Shown piece by piece: positions 1-14,470 of a stretch of DNA of 55,397 nt. The notes under the pieces were generated by a model, which did no database searches, was not told the origin of the DNA, and was given only the letters and a program-made list of their open reading frames with translations. The stretch is from Ophiosphaerella korrae. Taxonomy: Eukaryota; Ascomycota; Dothideomycetes; Pleosporales; Phaeosphaeriaceae. The stretch spans positions 1-55,397 of the forward strand of contig JALNQF010000277.1 of assembly GCA_028456385.1 (NCBI GenBank), written 5' to 3'. Each line of letters starts with the position of its first letter. Position 1 is the stretch's first letter. A program made the position numbers and the translations under genes.

Positions 1-3000
1 AGTAAGCTAGTAAAGAATTAAGCTTATCTCTCTTATCTTTATAAGATAAAGGCCTTAAATAATAAGAAATTAGCTAAGTAGTTAGTAGCTCTAGAAGCTA
101 AGCTAGACTTAGATAAGGCGCTTAATATTACTATAGTAGGTCCTATATTAGGTAGTCCTATTACCTTTCTATCCTTTAGTAGTAATATTAGTTCTCTTAG
201 TTTACTACTAGGCGTTCTAGAGGGTTTTAATTTTAGAACTCCTTTAGTTTCTTAAAGTAGTTAAAGTTATCTTCTAGTTCCTATATATCTTCTTATAGTT
301 GTCCTTTCTCGTCTATACTTATCTATTTTACTAAATAGTAGTTCTTGCTATTATAGAACTAGTATACTAGAATTTCTTTAACTTTTTATTCTTCTTATTC
401 TCTATACGTGTCTACTTTGTACACTAGTAGTTCTACGTCTTATAGTACTTATTCTAGTAGTAATATATAGAATATTAGGTATATCTTTATCTTGCTTAGT
501 AGCTTTAATTTATATATAACTAGTATAACTTTCTTTTTAATTTTATATAGTCTAATTTTAATATAATCTAGTTTTAAACTAGATTGTTTACTCTTAATAT
601 TTTTCCTAACTAACTATACTTTTTCTCCCTCTCTAAATTAAGGTCCCTCTTTATATTTCTTATTATAGTACTTTACTATTTAATTATATAGGAATTCTAC
701 ATCCTATCTTAGTTAATTATATATTTCTTTTATTCTATTTATAAAGTTCTCTCCTCTTAAGGTCTAAGATTCTATATTTTTTAGTATTCTATATACGCTA
801 AGTTTAAATCTATAGTTTATAAAAAAGAGTAATACTCTTATTACTATATTCTTTACGCTGTTATATACTAGTTGTACTATAAGTAGTAGCTATACCTAGT
901 TATTCTATTTATAATTAAGGTAGTATCTTAGGTATTATTCTACTATCTAATTCGCTCGTTCTAATTATCTATCTATCTATAGATAATATACTATTAATAT
1001 TGTATATTGTATTCTTAATTACGCTGTTATTATTCTCTATAGTTTTAATATAAATCGTACGTCTCTATCTATAATAATCTTATCTAGAATACTATACTAG
1101 CTTATTATAGTTCCTAAAACCTAGTATATAGTAACTTCTATCCTACTTTTCTCTTTATATAGTCTAAAGTATAAATACTTTATAAGTTTATCTACTATTA
1201 TAAGTATTTTATTATACTCTACTCCTAATATTAGATCTTTTAACTTTAGTAGCTTTGTAATAAAGTCTATTATAATAACTCCCTATAGTTATCTTAGTAC
1301 TTCTACTAGTTATAGTATTCTATATAGTATATATCTATTATACTTATTTCTCTAGTATTCTATATAGTCTTATAGTACTTCTTCTACTAATTATCTTGCT
1401 TTTAGGATATAGTAGTCCTATAGTAGTCTATCTAATATTTTTTTAATACCTTAGTAACTATATACTAGTAGTTTATAGAATTGTTGTATAAATTCTCTCT
1501 AAATCTTTCTTAGAATATATATTCTTCTATATACTTATATAAGTCCTTCTTAGATCTCTAATTTTTCTATTTCTTTAGGTACTTCTTGCGTTATTTTCTA
1601 AATCTATTTATCTAGCTTACTACTTATTCTTTTAAGTATAGTAGCTATTTTAAGTATATTTAGGATTAGATATCTTACTTTATTCTTAACTAGAACTATA
1701 CTAGTAGCGTTTACTTCTTTTTATAAGTCTAGTCTTCTACTAAAGGCGTCTATAAATTAGTTGTCTTTCTCTTTTATATATATAATTTCTATATTAAATA
1801 TTAATAAGAATTCCTACTATCTTATATATTATTATAATAGTTCTTTATTTAGTATAAATCTTATAAGATTCCTATAGTCTATATAGACCTTTGTTTAGTA
1901 TTTTACTCTTTATAGGTATACTCTCTATTATTTAAATACTTTATAGATTACTAGTATCTCTTTATTATAAATTAAGTAGTTAAGCTCTACTAGCTTTATT
2001 TTCTTAGAAAAGTATTTAACTAAGTATTCTTATTTAGTTCTTAGATCTTCTTATATTAGTACTATTCTGTAGACTAAGTTAGATGTATCTATTTTTACTA
2101 TTACTAGTAAGTCTAGGTTGTATATTCTAATAACTAGGTTTTCTATAAACTTTCTTTTAATCTTATTAAATACCTTATTATATTCTTTTATCTATTTAAA
2201 TAGCGTATCCTTTTTTATAAGTCTTGTAATTAGTTTTATATCTTTAGACTATCTTACTATTAACTTTTTATAAAAGTTAGCTAGGCTATAGAATTATTAT
2301 ACCTCTCTTAGGTTCTTTAGTGTTAGCTATTTATTAATTAACTTAATCTTCTCTAGATTAATCTTAATCTTCCCTAGTTCTATAATAAATCTTAGGAAAT
2401 CTATTTTCTTTATATAGAATTTACATTTTCTTATCTTAAGAAATAATTTATTTTCTACTAGTTTCTCTAGTACCTTGTGTACGTATTATACGTATTCTTC
2501 TTCTATTTCTAAGAATATAAGGATATTATCTAGGTATATAAATATAAATATATCTAAGTACTCTCTTAGTACTATATTAATTCTTTCTTAGAACGCAGCT
2601 AGTGCGTTTATTAATCTAAATAGCATAACTAAATATTTGTATAGTCTTTATTATATTCTAAACGCTATTTTCTATTTATTACCTTCTCTAATTCTAATCT
2701 AGTAGTAGGCGTTTTAGATATCTAGTTTTATAAAGATTTTTACCTTTTATAGTTTAGCTTATATTTTATCTATTTATAGTAAGGAGTATTAGTTTTTATT
2801 TATAACTACGTTAGTTTTCTTAAAGTCTACGTAAGGCCTTTTATTACTTATTCTTTTTTTATCTATAAATATAAGTCTATATACTACTAAGGATTTAGAT
2901 TCTTGTATCTATCTTTTCTTAATTACGTTTTTAATAAATACTTATTTAATCTTAGATTCTTCTTCTATCTTTCTATAGACTAGACTCTATTTAACGTTTT

Positions 3001-5720
3001 TCTTTTCTTCTATCTCTATCGCTAAGTCTTATAGCTAATATTCTAGAAGGTAGTCTTCTAGCTTTATAAGCTGTAGTTCCTATTTCTTATATTCTTTTAG
3101 GAATTCTCCTTTATAGGTACTTATATTAGCTCTTAGCTTTTCTATTTTATAGTAGCTAATTTTTCCTATTCTCTAATTAATATATAGGTTTAATATCTAT
3201 AACTATAGTATTCCTAATATAATTTCTTGTTTATTATTAATTATTGTTATATCTATAACTATATTGTTAATCTTTATCTCTTCTAACTCTAATATAGAGA
3301 GAACTATCTTAAACCTAATAGGTTCTTAGAATAGTTTTCTTTTAATTATACTTAGCTATTAAGGGTATCTCTTTATTATATAACGTATTCCTTAAGTTTC
3401 TATAAACTTCTTTAATATAAAGTTTCTTATAGCTCTACTATTAATTATTAATTATACTTTCTTTCTTTAGTATATACTTATTTTTGTAATATATAAGCCT
3501 CTTACACTTTTTAATTATTTGTATTTAAGTATCTTTATAAATTATCTATTCTTCTAGGGCTATAGCCTTACTTTAAGTTTATATTCTTTGTATTTTAGAT
3601 ATTTATTATATATATATTTATACTATAGTCCTCTTTAGACGTATTTCTTAGATAGTTTTAAGCTAGGTCTTACTACTAAATATCTATCTTCTAGGATTAT
3701 TTCTTATCCTTAGATATCCTCTACTAGAATTACTCTCGTATAATTATAGCCTTTCCTTCTTATAGGCTATATATTATTATTTACTTTAGGGTTCCTATAT
3801 ATAGTATAATTCTTATCTAAGTATAATATCTATAATACTTTAAAATATACTAGATATTCTAGATCTATTATCTTATTATCCCTTTTCTAGTACTTATCCT
3901 TCCTAGGTATCTTTACTATTAAGATATAGTACACTACTAGTACTCTTAGTATATAAGCTTTATTAATCTATTATATTTTTTTTATAAAGTATTACTACTC
4001 TCTTTATATAGGTATTCTTCTTACTATAACTATATACTATTTTATCTATTCTTAAAATAGTATAAACTTTATTTTTTTAGAATTACGTTCTTTTTAGTCT
4101 TTATACGCTTCCTCTATACTTATAACTATTAAGTATATCTAAATAAACTTCTATTCTTTATTTTATTCTTCTATTTCTATTATTATATAGCTATTATAGC
4201 TATATATATCTAGCTAGGTATACTCTATACTTCTTATACTAACTTACTTCTTACTTTCTTATAGTCTTTTAGAGAAAGCTGTAGTAGTCTCTTTATCTAG
4301 TGCTAGTTCTTTAGCCTAGATTAATAATACTAAGGGCTCTTCCCTCTCTAAATCTTCTATTAGTAGGTCTATTACGTATACTATCTCTCTTAGCTACGCT
4401 TTTATTCTTTCTTTTATTACTACTACTCTATTTCTCTATTATAGGAAATATCTTACTCTTTACTTACTAGAAAGATATATATAGTAGTTGTCTTTATAAC
4501 AAAAGGTCTAATAGAGTATTACGTACTATAATTCTTTACTCCTAGCTACTTTTTCTTAAGGTTTAGCCTATACTTGTAGTACTTCCTTCTTTTTCTCTAT
4601 TATCTTTAACTAAGTTTCTTTCTTTAGGTCTTTACTCCTACAATCTTTTATAAAGTATCCTAGTTTCTTATATTTATAATATACTATATCCTTCTTCTTT
4701 TATAATTAGTAGTCTTTTATATAGTAGCCTTTCCTACTATAATTAAAGTACGTAAAGTCTTTATTCTTCTTTTTCTTCCTATCCTTATTTATATTAAGGA
4801 TTATAGGGTCTCTAGTATCCTAGTTTCTTAGTTAAGTACTATACTTATTCTTCTTCTATTCTTAAAAATCGTTATTAATTTATATTACTTATTACTTTAG
4901 GGCTTCTAATATCCTAGGCTTCTCTATATAGATTATTTTATATTAAATTTTTATATTTAATCTTTGTTTAAATTATAATATTAAGAATACTTTATTTTAT
5001 TCTATATTTTAAGCTAGTTGTTTAAACTATAATATATATTCTAGAACGCTTTTACTCTATACAAGCCTCTTAAGTTTTTCTTTAGCTTACTAGGTAATAT
5101 CTATATCCCTAAATACTACTCTTATTTGTTTAGTAAAGTATTTATAACTTCTAAAGATAGCTCTAGTTTTATCCTTCTATATTATTAGTGTATATATTAA
5201 ATAATCTATCTAGTAGAGTTTATACTATCTTATTATATCTTCTTTAAAGTGTAGTCTAATATATATTACCTTCTTTTCTTCTATATTAAAGTATAGTACT
5301 TATATATCTATCTAGAGTTATACTAAAGCTATAAAGAGTCTTAGTTTCTCCCTTATTCTATTAAACTTCTTAAGAATAGGTATCTTAGGTAGTTTCTTTA
5401 TCGCGCTTATCTCTAGTCGTTAGGTAATTAGTTCTATCTAGTTTTATCCTTTAATAATAGCTTTAATCTAGGCTTTATTCTACTTTAAGTAGTCTTATAG
5501 TTCTTTGTTTTATATCTCTAAAGCGTTGATTACTATTTTTATATCTTCTTTTTTATCTATTAGTTTATTAATACGTTCCTTAATTATTTCCTATATAGTA
5601 CTATCTAACTTATAACTACTCTTAGGGGCTTTACTTATTTTAGTTAAACTTTCTACTATTATATTAGCTAGACTGTACGCTACTTACGCTTTGCTTCTCG
5701 CAATAACTAAATTAGTAAGG
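1..5720 (-). mobile_element. Ty3/gypsy chromovirus A, internal region, RIP-destroyed, cut by window edge
   Basis: Minus-strand internal region of a gypsy element, collinear with element D (44,152-50,292). Base 1 corresponds to roughly 420 bp inside D's left LTR, so only that LTR and a short strip are missing. The reverse transcriptase active site near 2,525-2,540 reads YLDN on the minus strand instead of YLDD, a G-to-A change expected from RIP. CA and TG are nearly absent and every frame is full of TAA/TAG, so no ORF survives. The element is non-autonomous as it stands. The family call rests on the domain order seen in element B (gag zinc knuckles, RT, RNase H, integrase, chromodomain). Confidence 0.85.
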
Positions 5721-6153
5721 TGTAATAGGTCTAATTACTAGGGTTAACTTCCTAGTACCTAATAAGTATTAGTAGATTGTAAGTTAATATTAAAAGCTCG
5801 TATAGTAATCTATAATAACTATAAACAATAGAAGATATTTTATAACTATCTTGTATTAGCGTTCTATAGTTAAAGGATTAAATTACTAATACTATCCTAA
5901 TAATATATATCTACTACTACTTATATACTTGTAGTAATCTATTAATCTATTACTACTAAGAATAATAGATCGTAGATTACTCTAATCTATAATCTATTGT
6001 TACTAAGAATCTATAGATTATAGATTACCTTACGTGTCCTAATTATATATAGTTTCCTAATCTAGCCCTAGGTCTTCTTCGTTATAATAGTCTAATCTTT
6101 CTGTTGTTAGGCTAATTAGTTTTATCTATAGTTCTCTTATTACTATTATAATA
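5721..6153 (-). repeat. 5' LTR of element A
   Basis: 433-bp LTR matching the 449-bp LTRs of element D over its length. It starts TGTAATAGG and its outer end is degraded from a TAACA-type terminus. The next bases, ATAGC at 6154-6158, continue straight into sequence matching the gag region of the same family, so A sits inside an older copy. Confidence 0.85.
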
Positions 6154-7426
6154 ATAGCTTTACTTTAAGTTTATATTCCTTATATTTTAGATATTTATTA
6201 TACGTGTATTTATACTATAGTCCTCTTTAGACGTATTTCTTAGATAGCTTTAGTCTAGGCCTTACTACTAGGTATCTATCTTCTAGGATTATTTCCTATC
6301 CTTAGATATTCTCTACTAGAATTACTCTTATATAATTATAGCCTTGTCTTTTTATAAGCTATATATTATTATTTACCTTAGAGTTTCTATATATAATATA
6401 GTTTGTATCTAGGTATAATATCTATAATACTTTAAAATATACTAGGTATTTTAGGTCTATTATTTTGTTGTCCCCTTCTTAGTATTTATCTTTTTTAGGT
6501 ATATCTATTATTAAGATATAGTATACTACTAGTATTCTTAGTATATAGGCTTTATTAATCTATTACGTTTTCTTTATAAAGTACTACTACTTTCTTTATA
6601 TAGGTATTCTTCTTACTATAACTATATATTACTTTATCTATTCTTAAAATAGTATAAATTTAGTTTCTTTAGGATTACGTTCTTTCTAGTCTTTGTACGC
6701 TTTCTCTATACTTATAATTATTAAGTATATCTAAATAAACTTCTATTCTTTATTTTATTCCTTTATATCTATTATTATATAGCTATTATAGCTATATATA
6801 TCTAGCTAGATATACTCTATACCTTTTATACTAACTTACTTCTTACTTTCTTATAGTCTTTTAGAAGAAGCTATAGTAGTTTCTTTATTTAGTACTAGTC
6901 CTTTAGCTTAGATTAATAGTACTAAGGGCTCTTCTCTCTCTAAATCTTTTATTAGTAGGTCTATTATATATACTATTTCTTTTAGCTATATTTTTATTTT
7001 TTCTTTTATTACTACTACTTTGTTTCTCTATTATAAGAAGTATCTTACTCTCTATTTACTAAAAAGATATATATAGTAATTGTCTTTATAACAAAAGGTC
7101 TAATAGAGTATTATATATTATATTTCTTTACTCTCTACTACTTTCTCCTAAGGTTTAGCTTATACTTATAGTATTTCCTTCTTCTTCTTAGTTGTTTTTA
7201 ACTAAGCTTCCTTATCTTTCTTATAGTTCTTACTTCTATAGTCCTTTATAAAGTGTCTTAGTTTTTTATATTTATAATATACTATATCCTTTTTCTTTTA
7301 TAACTAGTAGTCTTTTACGTAGTAGCTTTTCTTACTATAGTTAAAATACGTAAAGTCTTTATTCTTCTTTTTCTTTTTATCCTTGTTTACGTTAAAGATT
7401 ATAGGGTCTCTAGTATCCTAGTTTCT
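6154..7426 (-). mobile_element. Fragment C of an older gypsy copy (gag-protease part)
   Basis: Collinear with about 3,555-4,830 of element A and about 48,130-49,400 of element D, same orientation, RIP-degraded. It is truncated on the left by the insertion of A and on the right by element B. The continuation of C is not found on the far side of B. Confidence 0.75.
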
Positions 7427-7869
7427 TGTTATAGTTGTAATAAGAGAAAACCCTTTTAAGCTAATTAGCTCTACTATAGAGGATAACAACATATACGACC
7501 TATAAGGTAATAAATTAGATTAGGAAACTAACTATAATAGGGATACGTAATAAATTTACAATTCGCGATCTTAGTAAACGCGAAGTATAAAGCTAAGTAC
7601 GTAATAAATTTATAATTTATAATCTTAGTAAATACAAAGTATAAAGCTAGCTAAGAAGTATAGGTATATAGTTAGTAACAATATCTATTATTAGGATAGT
7701 ATTAGTAATCTAATCTTTTAACTATAGAACGCTAATATAAGATAGTTATAAAATATCTTCTATTATTTATAGTTATTGTAGATTACTATATAAGCTTTTA
7801 ATATTAACTTATAATCTACTAATAACCTTTAGGTACTAGGAAGTTAACCCTAGTAACTAACCTATTACA
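7427..7869 (+). repeat. 5' LTR of element B
   Basis: 443 bp, starting TGTTATAGTTG and ending CCTATTACA. Homologous to the right LTR (14010-14470) and, in reverse complement, to the LTRs of elements A and D. The bases outside (tttct) do not match those beyond the other LTR (atata). Confidence 0.88.
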
Positions 7870-10800
7870 CCTTACTAATTTAGTTATTGCAAGAAGCGAA
7901 GCGTAAGTAGTATATAGTCTAGCTAATACAATAGTAGAAAGCTTAACTAAAATAAGTAAAGTACTTAAGAGTAGTTATAAGTTAGATAGTACTATATAGG
8001 AAATAATTAAGGAATATATTAATAAACTAATAAACAAGAAAGAAAATATAAAAATAGTAATTAAAGCTTTAGAAACGTAGAATAAGAAACTATAAGACTA
8101 CTTAAAATAAAACAAAGTATAAATTAAAGCTATTATTAAAGGATAAAACTAGATAGAACTAATTACCTAACGATTAGAAATAAGTGCAATAAAGAAACTA
8201 CCTAAAATACCTATTCTTAAAAAGTTTAATAGAATAAAAGAGAAACTAAAACCTTTTATAGCTTTAGTATAACTCTAGATAGATATATAAGTACTATACT
8301 TTAATATAGAAGAAAAGAAGGTAATATATATTAGATTATATCTTAAAGAAGACGTAATAAGATAGTATAAACCTTATTAGATAGACTACTTAATATATAC
8401 ACTAATAATATAGAAAAATAAAACTAGAGCTATCTTTAGAAGTTATAAGTACTTTATAAAGTAAATAAGAGTAGTATTTAAAGATATAGATATTACTTAA
8501 TAAGCTAAAAAGAAACTTAAAAAGCTTATATAATAAAAAAGTATACTAGAGTATATATTATAGTTTAAACAACTATTATAGAATATAGAATAGAATAAAT
8601 TAGCCCTTATATTACGATTTAAATAAAGACTAAATAAGAAAATCTAATACAAGATAATCTATATAGAAAAACCTAGAATACTAGAAGCTCTAAAGTAATA
8701 AGTAATCTAAATTAATAATAATTTCTAAGAATAGAAAAAGAATAAGTATAGTAACTAAACTAGAAACTAAGATACTAGAGACCTTATAATCCTTAACGCA
8801 AATAAGAATAGGAAAAAGAAGAAGAATAAAGACTTTACATACTTTAATTATAGTAAGAAAGGCTACTACGTAAAAGATTACTAATTATAAAAGAAGAAGG
8901 ATATAGTATACTATAAATATAGGAAACTAAGATACTTTATAAAAGATTATAAAAGTAAAGACCTAAAGAAAGAAACTTAGTTAAAGATAATAGAGAAGAA
9001 GAAAGAAGTACTATAAGTATAAGCTAAACCTTAAGAGAAAGTAGTAGAAAGTAAAGAATTATAGTACGTAATACTCTATTAGACCTTTTATTACAAAGAC
9101 AACTACTATATATATCTTTTTAGTAAGTAGAGAGTAAGATACTTCTTATAATAGAGAAATAGAGTAGTAGTAATAAAAGAAAGAATAAAAGCATAGCTAA
9201 AAGAGATAGTATACGTAATAGGCCTACTAATAAAAGACTTAGAAAGGGAAGAGCCCTAGATACTATTAATCTAGGCTAAAGAACTAGTACTAGATAAAGA
9301 GACTACTATAGCTTCTTCTAAAGGACTATAAGAAAGTAAGAAGTAAGTTAGTATAAGAAGTATAAAGTATACCTAGCTAAACGTATATAGCTATAATAGC
9401 TATATAATAATAGAAATAGAAGAATAAAATAAAGAATAGAAGTTTATTTAGATATACTTAATAGTTATAAGTATAGAGGAAGCGTATAAAGACTAGAAAG
9501 AACGTAATCTTAAAAAAATAAAGTTTATACTATTTTAAGAATAGATAAACTAGTATATAGTTATAGTAGGAAGAATACCTATATAAAGAGAGTAGTAATA
9601 CTTTATAAGAAAAACGTAATAGATTAATAAAGCCTATATACTAAGAGTACTAGTAGTATACTATATCCTAATAATAGAGATACCTAGGAAGGATAAGTAC
9701 TAGAAAGGGGATAATAAGATAATAGATCTAGAATATCTAGCACACTTTAAAGTATTATAGATATTATACCTAGATAAGAATTATACTATACATAGAAACT
9801 CTAAAATAAATAATAGCGTATAGCTAATAAGAAGGAAAGGCTATAATTATATAAGAGTAATTCTAGTAGAAGACATCTAAGGATAGGAAATAATCCTAGA
9901 AGATAGATATTTAATAGTAAGACCTAGCCTAAAACTATCTAAGAAATACGTCTAAGGAGGACTATAGTATAAATATATATATAACGAATATCTAAAATAC
10001 AAAGAATATAAACTTAAAGTAGAGCTATAGCTTTAGAAGAATAGATAATTTATAAAGATACTTAAATAAAAATAGTTAAAAGGCGTAAGAAGCTTATATA
10101 TTATAAAAATAAGTATATACTAAAGAAAGAAAGTATAATTAATAATTAATAGTAGAGCTACAAGAAACTTTATATTAAAGAAGTTTGTAGAAAACTAAGG
10201 AATATATTATATAACAAAGAAGTACTCTTAACAACTAAGTATAATTAAAGGAAAACTATTCTAGGAACCTATTAGGTTTAAAACAATTCCCTCTATACTA
10301 GAATTAAAAGAGATAAAGATTAACAATATAGTTATAGATATAATAATAATTAATAATAAATAAAAAATTATACTAAGAATACTATAGTTATAGATAGTTA
10401 ACCTATATATTAATTAGAGAATAAGAAGAATTAGCTACTATAAAATAGAGAAGCTAAGAGCTAATATAAGTACCTATAAAGGAGAATTCCTAGAAAAATA
10501 CAAGAAATAGGAACTATAGCTTATAGAGCTAGAAGACTACCTTCTAGAATACTAGCTATAGGACTTAGCGATAGAAATAGAAGAAGGAAAAAATATTAGA
10601 TAGAGCTTAGTCTATAGAAAAATAGAAGAAGAATCTAAGATTAAATAAGTATTTATTAAAAACGCAATTAAGAAAAGATAGATAAGAGAATCTAAATCTT
10701 TAGTAGTATATAGACTTATATTTATAGATAAAAAGAGAATAAGTAATAAAAGGCTCTACGTAGACTTTAGGAAAACTAACGTAGTTATAAATAAAAACTA

Positions 10801-13800
10801 ATACTCCTTACTATAAATAAATAAAATATAAGCTAGACTAAAGAAAGTAAAAATCTTTACAAAACTAGATATCTAGAACGCCTATTACTAGATTAGAATT
10901 AAAGAAGGTAATAAATAGAAAATAGCGTTTAGAATATAATAGAGACTATACAAATATTTAGTTATACTATTTAGATTAACGAACGTACTAGCTACGTTCT
11001 AAGAACAAATTAATATAGTACTAAGAGAGTACTTAGATATATTTACATTTGTATACTTAGATAATATCCTTATATTCTTAGAAATAGAGGAAGAACACGT
11101 ATAATACGTGCACAAGGTACTAGAGAAGCTAGTAGAAAATAAGTTATTTCTTAAGATAAGAAAATACAAATTCTATATAAAGAAAATAGATTTCTTTAGA
11201 TTTATTATAGAACTAGGAAAAATTAAGATTAATCTAGAAAAGATTAAGTTAATTAACGAATAGCTAATACCTAAGAACCTAAGAGAGGTATAACAATTCT
11301 ACAGCCTAGCTAACTTTTACAAAAAGTTAATAGTAAAATAGTCTAAAGATATAGAACTAATAATAAAGCTTATAAAGAAAGATATACTATTTAAATAGAT
11401 AAAGGAATACAAAGAAGTATTTAACAAGATTAAAAGAAAGTTTATAGAAAACCTAGTTATTAGAATATACAACCTAGACCTACTAGTAATAGTAAAAACA
11501 GACGTATCTAATTTAGTCTATAGAATAGCACTAATATAAGAAGATCTAAGAACTAAATAAGAATACTTAGTTAAATACTTTTCTAAGAAAATAAAGCTAG
11601 TAGAGCTTAACTACTTAATTTATAATAAGGAAATACTAGCAATCTACAAAGTATTTAAGTAATAGAGAGTATACCTATAAAGAGTAAAATATTAAATAAA
11701 GGTCTATATAGACTATAGGAATCTTATAGGATTTATACTAAATAAAGAACTATTATAACAATATATAAGATAGTAGGAATTCTTATTAATATTTAATATA
11801 GAAATTATATATATAAAAGGGAAAGATAACTAATTTATAGATACTTTTAGTAGAAGACTAGACTTATAAGAAGAAGTAAGCGCTACTAGTATAGTTCTAG
11901 TTAAAAACGAAGTAGGATATTTAATCCTAAATATACCTAAAATAGCTACTACACTTAAAAGAACGAGTAGCGAGCTAGATAAATAGATTTAGAAAACAAC
12001 GCAAGAAGTATCTAAAGAAATAGAAAAATTAGAGATCTAAGAAAGACTTGTATAAGTATATAGAAGAATATATATTCTAAGAAAGATCTAAAGAGAATTT
12101 ATACGATAATTCTATAAACTACTAGTATATAGTTACTAAAGTATTAAGAAAATATTAAATAGACTACTATAAGACTACTATATCCTAAAAGCAAAACAAT
12201 TAATAGAAGAAGTACTATAAGACTATATAGAATACTAGAAAAACAAGTATAATAGATATATACTATATAGAATACTATAACTAGTAGAAGTACTAGGATA
12301 ACTATAGGGAGTTATTACAATAGACTTTATTACGAAGCTACTTAAGTCTAAAGATCTAATATTAGGAGTAGAATATAATAGAATACTTATAATAGTAGAT
12401 AAACTTATAAAGTATATATACTTTAGACTATATAAAGAGAAAAGTAAAATAGAAGTTACTATATACTAGGTTTTAGGAACTATAATAAGCTAGTATAGTA
12501 TTCTAGATAAGATTATTATAGATAGAGACGTACGATTTATATTAAAACTATAGAGAATAATAATAGCGTAATTAGGAATACAATATATAATATTAACAGT
12601 ATATTATCTATAGATAGATAGATAATTAGAACAAGTAAACTAGATAGTAGAATAATACTTAAGATACTACCTTAACTACAAATAGAACAACTAAGTATAG
12701 CTACTACCTATAGTATAACTAGTATACAACAGCGTAAAGAATATAGTAATAGAAGTATTACCTTTTTTTATAAACTATAGATTTAACCCTAGCGTATATA
12801 AAATACTAAAGAGTATAAAATCTTAAACTCTAAAAAGAGAAAACTTTATAAATAAAATAAAAGAAATATATAATTAATTAAGATAGGACGTAAAATTCCT
12901 ATATAATTAAATAGCAAAGTACTACAATAAGAAATATAAAGAGGGACCCTAATTTAAAGAGAGAGAAAAAGTATAGTTAGTATAAAAAAATATTAAGAGT
13001 AAGAGACTAAGTTTAAAACTAGACTATATTAAGATAAGACTATATAAAATTAAGAAAAAGTTACGCTAGTTATATTTAAATTAAAGCTACTAAATAAGAT
13101 AAAGATATACCTAACATTCTATATATTACTACTAGAACAAGTACTACAAGACGTAGAACTACTAGTATATAAAGTAGATACGTATAGAGAATAAGAGGAA
13201 TAAGAAGTTAAAGAAATCCTAGTATATTAGTTCTATAATAGTAGGAATTACTACTTAGTAAAATAGATAAGTATAGACAAGAAAGAATAACTATAAGAAG
13301 ATATATAGAAACTAGAAGATAACCTTAACTACTTTAAGAAACTAGAGGAGTTCTAAAATTAAAACCCTCTAGAGCGTCTTGTAGTAAACTAAAAGGACTA
13401 ATATTACTACTAAAAGATAGAGAAGTAATAGGAATACTTAACGTAATAAGAGTAGTATCTATAATAGCCTTAAAGTTAAGCTCTAACTTTATAAGAGTAG
13501 CCTACGCAGTAGACTTCTTATTATTTAAAGCTTTTATCTTATAGAGACAAAGTAGATAAGTATAATTTTCTACCTATATACTTAGAATCTAATTACGTTC
13601 TTTTTTAGCCTTAGTAATCTATTTAGATAGTTTATCTTAAGTATAGTTAATAGCTCTCCTTATTACAAATAAGTATAGACGCAAGAATAAGTATTATAAA
13701 CTTATACTCTATAAGAGATACACTAGAAAGGTTATAAGATATATAGGCGTTAGTATAAATATATACCTTACAAGCCTTACTATATTTTAAAGAAATATAC

Positions 13801-14009
13801 TCTATAAGAAGATTTAAAGCCTTATAATAAGAATAAGGAAATATAGTAATACTATAGTGTAACACGCGATTTACTAATTGTAGATATTAAAGAGTAGATT
13901 TAGTAGGTATAGAGATAAAGGATAAAGAACTCTATATTAATAAAGAAACTAGATTAATAACGCTAGCTCTAGAGTAAATAAACTAGGACCTACTTAGAGG
14001 AGGAGATAG

Positions 14010-14470
14010 TATTATAGGTGTAACAAGAGAAATTAAGATAGAACTAATTAATCCTAACTTAGGTGCTAACGAAGTATAAGACGAGTAGAGTAATAACCTT
14101 AATTAGAAGACTACCTATAACTAGGATATATAGTAGTAATCTATAATTACGTGTAAATAGATTAAGGTAATCTATAGTAACGTATAAATAGATTAGGGTA
14201 ATTTATAGTTACGTATAAATAGATTAGTAGTAATCTATAATATTGTACAAATAGATTAAGATAAGTATATAGTTAATAGTAATACGTATTATTAGGATAG
14301 TATTAGTAATTTAATCCTTTAACTATAGAACGCTAATACAAGATAGTTGTAAAATATCTTCTATTATTTATAGTTATTATAGATTACTACACGAGCTTTT
14401 AATATTAACTTATAATCTACTAATAACTCTTAGGTACTAGGAAGTTAACCCTAGTAACTAACCTATTACA
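14010..14470 (+). repeat. 3' LTR of element B
   Basis: 461 bp, directly after the polypurine tract at about 13,994-14,009. The first base pairs are RIP-altered (TATTATAGG for TGTTATAGT). It carries extra short direct repeats (GATTAAGGTAAT-like units at about 14,155-14,260) that the left LTR lacks, which explains the length difference. Confidence 0.85.

Larger units (their letters stand above)
7427..14470 (+). mobile_element. Complete Ty3/gypsy chromovirus B, RIP-inactivated
   Basis: 7.04-kb element with two LTRs and a 6.14-kb internal region on the plus strand. Frames broken by RIP stops still show the domain order. Two gag CCHC zinc knuckles lie at about 8840-8950; at 8840-8881 the Cys codons are now Tyr (YFNY..GYYVKDY). 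RT carries YLDN at 11054-11065, with the preceding KIFTKLDI and AFR blocks recognisable. An RNase H region with a TDVSN-like motif lies near 11,495, an integrase core with a TIDFITKL-like block near 12,315, and a C-terminal chromodomain-like segment ending YYLVKW near 13,200-13,270. A polypurine tract (gaggaggagatag) directly precedes the right LTR. It cannot transpose by itself. Confidence 0.9.

Noticed and set aside
13647..13865. 72-codon minus-strand ORF in element B
   Set aside because: AT-rich chance ORF within a RIP-degraded retrotransposon.
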